This document shows positions 61,144-64,000 of a stretch of DNA of 64,000 nt, one piece after another. Under the pieces are notes generated by a model that saw nothing but the letters and a program-made list of their open reading frames with translations, had not been told where the DNA came from and searched no databases. The translations under genes and the position numbers were made by a program. Every line of letters begins with the position of its first letter. Position 1 is the first letter of the stretch. The stretch is from JAGQKC01 sp965223675 (GTDB lineage Bacteria; Nitrospirota; Nitrospiria; Nitrospirales; UBA8639). The DNA lies in assembly GCA_965223675.1 (NCBI GenBank), contig OZ245013.1, positions 2,914,001-2,978,000 on the forward strand, in the 5' to 3' direction.

Positions 61144-61221
61144 GGGGCCGTCGTTCAGCCAGGTTAGGACGCCAGATTGTCAATCTGGAAGTCGCGGGTT
61201 CAAATCCCGTCGGCCCCGCCA
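61144..61221 (+). tRNA. tRNA-Asp (anticodon GUC)
   Basis: Acceptor GGGGCCG pairs with CGGCCCC, T8 follows, the anticodon stem CCAGA/TCTGG encloses TTGTCAA with GTC, and the T-arm is GCGGGTTCAAATCCCGT. CCA is encoded. It lies 137 bases after tRNA-Val. Confidence 0.95.
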
Positions 61222-61323
61222 TCCACTCTAAAAATAGAATCTGCCTGACCCAAAGAATTTCAGCTTTTCCGAGTAGACGTATCACCTGATTTACTAGTCA
61301 ATAAGGAGGAGAAGAGACCAACT

Positions 61324-62049
61324 ATGTTATTTGCAGATCCCATGGAATTGCTCAGCTCTCTCGGGTCTCTTTCTATCGTGATTCTGCTGACTCTCGCGGT
61401 ATTTTCAGTCGTATCTTGGGCCATTATCGTACAGAAATGGAGGCATTTCAAAACAATTGAAGAAGAGGATACACAGTTTTTGCGAGCCTATGAAGAGCTG
61501 CATTCACAGGAAGTAAATGGACTCCGTCTCCAAGCTCAAGACTTAGATGCGAGTCCTAGTGCAGCCGTTTACCTAGGTATTATCGACCGTCTTCCTTCGA
61601 CCTCCGATTTGTTAAACACCAGTCATCAACTTGAACATGCTCAACCTCATAGGTTTCCAGAACGCCAATATTTGGAAAAAGTCTCGCAACACATCATTCA
61701 AAACCAAATGAGTTATCAGGAAGCATATCTCCCCTTTCTGGCGACCACAGGAAATCTCACACCTTTTATTGGGCTGCTGGGAACTGTTCTAGGAATTATC
61801 AGTGCCTTTCGCGAAATTGGTGTGCAAGGGTCAGCCAGCATTGCCTCAGTTGCTCCTGGAGTTGCCGAAGCCTTAATCGCGACAGCGGCAGGCTTGTTTG
61901 CGGCCATTCCTGCCGTCATTGCATACAACTATTTCCTTGCTAAAATTAGAAAGACGGTCTTTCGCGTCGAAGCCTTTGGAATTGAGTTCCTCAATTCTGT
62001 TCAAACACTTAATCAAGAAGTCAAAGAACCGGCGGAAATCGTACAATGA
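61324..62049 (+). CDS. tolQ: TolQ/ExbB-family proton channel
   Basis: This 241-residue inner-membrane protein has three predicted helices: residues 14-35 (LGSLSIVILLTLAVFSVVSW), about 140-165 (FLATTGNLTPFIGLLGTVLGI) and about 175-200 (SASIASVAPGVAEALIATAAGL). This is the MotA/TolQ/ExbB arrangement that forms a proton channel with TolR/ExbD. The PFIGLLGTVLGIISAF segment and the ATAAGLFAAIPAVIAYN end are diagnostic. tolR overlaps its stop (ATGA). A downstream TonB/TolA-like gene suggests an energy-transducing system, Tol or Ton. Which of the two cannot be settled here. Confidence 0.9.
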   Translation: MLFADPMELLSSLGSLSIVILLTLAVFSVVSWAIIVQKWRHFKTIEEEDTQFLRAYEELHSQEVNGLRLQAQDLDASPSAAVYLGIIDRLPSTSDLLNTSHQLEHAQPHRFPERQYLEKVSQHIIQNQMSYQEAYLPFLATTGNLTPFIGLLGTVLGIISAFREIGVQGSASIASVAPGVAEALIATAAGLFAAIPAVIAYNYFLAKIRKTVFRVEAFGIEFLNSVQTLNQEVKEPAEIVQ

Positions 62050-62483
62050 CATCCGAATCAAGAAATCGACGGTTTCTTTCAGAGATCAATGTCATCCCAT
62101 TAGTTGATGTGGTATTGGTCTTGCTTGTGATTTTTATGGTCACCGCGCCAATGCTTCATCGGGGACTCGATATTACGCTTCCTACATCCTCCAACAATAA
62201 CATCAAGGCCCAAGAACGATTGGTGGTAACCATCAAGCCAGACCAAAGCCTCTTGTTAGGGAATGACGCGATCAGTCCGATCGAACTCGGAGCAAAACTT
62301 CGAGAAGCCAAAGCAGCAAATCCGCTCGTATCTGTTTATCTTCGAGCCGATCAAAAAGTTCCCTATGGAATCGTCGTTCATGTGATGGATGAAATCAAAG
62401 GCGCAAAGATTGAGAGGCTTGGAATGGTGACTGGACCCAAAATAGAGCAAATTGACAGTCAAGCAATCAGTAAGGCCTCATAA
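62046..62483 (+). CDS. tolR: TolR/ExbD-family protein
   Basis: This 145-residue protein has one helix with the channel aspartate in SEINVIPLVDVVLVLLVIFM (D at residue 19) and a periplasmic domain ending in the TolR-type DQKVPYGIVVHVMDEIKGAK and KIERLGMVT. The membrane Asp is the proton-binding residue used with TolQ. The first residues (MTSESRNRRFLSEINVIP) carry the typical INVTPLVDVVLVLL pattern. It overlaps tolQ by four bases and is followed by the TonB-like gene after 15 bases. Confidence 0.93.
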   Translation: MTSESRNRRFLSEINVIPLVDVVLVLLVIFMVTAPMLHRGLDITLPTSSNNNIKAQERLVVTIKPDQSLLLGNDAISPIELGAKLREAKAANPLVSVYLRADQKVPYGIVVHVMDEIKGAKIERLGMVTGPKIEQIDSQAISKAS

Positions 62484-62498
62484 TTTTTCCTCTCACCA

Positions 62499-64000
62499 AT
62501 GACGCATGCAGGTTCAGCCACTCTCATTTCATTGGGATTATCGCCAGGTGTCTCCGGCGAAGATTCATCGATTCGACCGTGGTTAGTCGGGTCTCTGGCT
62601 ATCCACGCTTTAATCATTGTGTTTCTGACAACCTTACGATTTTCCCCAACACTTGAACAACCGCTCTATTCATATGAAGTGTCTCTCATTAATCCATCTG
62701 AACTAGAGACAGCACCTACAAAATCCAAAACAAAAACCAAAGCTCGAGCCAAAGCCAAAACGAGGCAGCCAAAAGCGCGCCCAAAGCCAACACCAAAGCC
62801 CAAGACACCACCTCCTGAACCAATACCTGAACCATTATCCCCGCTTCCAACACAAACCGCATCCGAACGACTTTCAGACTCCTTCTCCGGAGCTGTGAAG
62901 TCGGTAGTCGTTCCCGATAAACTGACTGCACCAACATTACCGGCACCATCTCCTTTGGCGCCAACGACAACCGAGCCTGAAATTCCCAATGTGTTAGAAA
63001 ATATTAAACTGCCAACAGAGGCGCCTACACTTGCCAGAGCCCAACGCCTTGAACCACAGGCTCAGGTGTCAATTCCTACACCAAAGCCAGAACCACCTCC
63101 AACTCCACGTCGAACTTCACCGAGCCCAAAGGCAGAAGCCCCGGCTCCACCAGCTCTACCAAAGGTTCAGGAAGAGACTAAAAAAGCTCTTCAGTCGATC
63201 AAAGCTCCGCCTGAGGCACCAACACTCAAACCCATACAACCATTCCAAAGAGCTAAGCGAAAAGAAAATCCCAAACCTCAGACTGAAAAACTCTCTGATA
63301 CCTTTAAGAAAAGCATTCAATCCGTCAAGGTACCGAAATCACGTGCAAGAGCCGTTCGCAAAAAAACTTCTAAAGATCTGAAATCGACGGCACCTTCACC
63401 AACACCGGAAGCTCCGCAACTGACACAAGTCACTCCATCTACCAAGGCATCTCAAGAACCTCGGGTCAAACAAGAGCGATTGGCTGACTCATTAAAGCAA
63501 GTCCTCGGGACGGTCAAGATCCCCAAGCTTCGTACGGTCCCAACCGCAAAAACTCAACCACCTTCACCCATCCGGAAAAACGAAGTTGCGCCTCAGGTAG
63601 CTACTCCTAATCCAAGTTCAACAAAAACTGGATCATTGAAATCCGAAATTAATGATCAACTTGCTAAACTTAGAATTCCCGACGTCGCACCCATAGAATC
63701 CCTCAAAGAACGACTTCAGGTCCAAGTTGAAGCGGCACCAGCGCCCACTTCGTCGTCTGGCGAGTCAAGTACACCGCGAAATTCTCCAGGCCAGAATCGC
63801 TATTTGGCTTTGATCGAGGCCAAAATTGAACAAGAATGGGTCGCTCCCCGAGTATCGATCGCCCAGGACCACCCAAAAGTGATCTTAAAATTTCGCGTCC
63901 TCCCATCAGGGGAGGTGACGAACCTCGGCATCAAACAAGGATCTGGTAATGGATATTATGATGCAGCCGCTAAACGGGCGGTAAAGGCCGCGAGCCCCTT
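62499..64000 (+). CDS. TonB/TolA-like energy transducer, 3' end cut off
   Basis: The ATG at 62499 opens a frame of 500 codons that runs off the window. The protein has an N-terminal membrane anchor (about residues 29-45, WLVGSLAIHALIIVFLTTLR) and a long Lys/Pro-rich, low-complexity linker (KPTPKPKTPPPEPIPEPLSP). Near the end is the start of a TonB/TolA C-terminal domain (IEAKIEQEWVAPRVS and KVILKFRVLPSGEVTNLGIK). The linker contains several imperfect repeats of about 40-60 residues with a core such as LSDTFKKSIQSVKVPK. With TolQ and TolR just upstream it couples the proton motive force to the outer membrane. The missing end would decide TonB or TolA. Confidence 0.85.
   Translation, partial: MTHAGSATLISLGLSPGVSGEDSSIRPWLVGSLAIHALIIVFLTTLRFSPTLEQPLYSYEVSLINPSELETAPTKSKTKTKARAKAKTRQPKARPKPTPKPKTPPPEPIPEPLSPLPTQTASERLSDSFSGAVKSVVVPDKLTAPTLPAPSPLAPTTTEPEIPNVLENIKLPTEAPTLARAQRLEPQAQVSIPTPKPEPPPTPRRTSPSPKAEAPAPPALPKVQEETKKALQSIKAPPEAPTLKPIQPFQRAKRKENPKPQTEKLSDTFKKSIQSVKVPKSRARAVRKKTSKDLKSTAPSPTPEAPQLTQVTPSTKASQEPRVKQERLADSLKQVLGTVKIPKLRTVPTAKTQPPSPIRKNEVAPQVATPNPSSTKTGSLKSEINDQLAKLRIPDVAPIESLKERLQVQVEAAPAPTSSSGESSTPRNSPGQNRYLALIEAKIEQEWVAPRVSIAQDHPKVILKFRVLPSGEVTNLGIKQGSGNGYYDAAAKRAVKAASP

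Noticed and set aside
1..64000. CRISPR arrays
   Set aside because: No regularly spaced direct repeats of 25-40 bases with unique spacers were seen. The four-copy repeat has spacings of about 0.8 to 1.7 kb.

Overview
The window looks like a chromosomal segment from a free-living Gram-negative bacterium. It has outer-membrane and TolQ/TolR/TonB-type envelope genes, MltD, ordinary Shine-Dalgarno sites and a moderate GC content. The gene content suggests a Nitrospirota (Nitrospira-like) genome: a sulfite reductase fused to a TusA domain, an Rrf2-controlled sulfate assimilation cluster, a complete NAGGN osmolyte trio and TCG-rich intergenic repeats. This placement rests on family knowledge and memory of related genomes, not on a phylogeny. 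The NAGGN operon suggests a saline or marine habitat.

Layout. 1-5.7 kb: a HigBA toxin-antitoxin pair, a HEPN-like protein, an FG-GAP lipoprotein, a CPBP protease and small hypotheticals. 5.8-16.6 kb: mainly housekeeping genes (spermidine-synthase-like membrane protein, murJ, dtd, an HDOD-GGDEF regulator, a Bcp peroxiredoxin with a basic tail, pdxB and a methyltransferase). 16.7-24.4 kb: sulfate assimilation, with an Rrf2 regulator behind a strong palindrome, the siroheme reductase-TusA fusion, an APS-reductase-type cysH, a TrpD2-like gene, cysD, and cysN with a degenerate APS-kinase domain. The set is consistent with sulfate -> APS -> sulfite -> sulfide without PAPS.

25.8-42.6 kb: ssrA (tmRNA), followed by an accessory/defence island. 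Four copies of a roughly 40-bp repeat each precede a new module: BrnTA; DUF4160/DUF2442; MNT-HEPN plus VapBC; and a type I restriction operon hsdM-hsdS-FRG-hsdR. More TA-like pairs follow (DUF4258/DUF2283, XRE, DUF4926, DUF2283, RelE/XRE), then an AAA-DUF4143 ATPase. Two related copies of a short ORF, one with a stop codon, bracket the last part. I see no integrase or transposase. The repeat-headed modular array is the strongest candidate here for something undescribed.

42.6-49.4 kb: the NAGGN osmolyte operon and an OPT transporter. 49.6-60.7 kb: a haem-binding DUF3365-like protein, a hybrid histidine kinase, an outer-membrane protein, a pterin dehydratase overlapping a RiPP-type B12/radical-SAM enzyme with no visible precursor peptide, MltD with LysM repeats and a TPR membrane protein. 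60.9-64 kb: tRNA-Val, tRNA-Asp, and tolQ/tolR plus a TonB/TolA-like gene that runs off the end.
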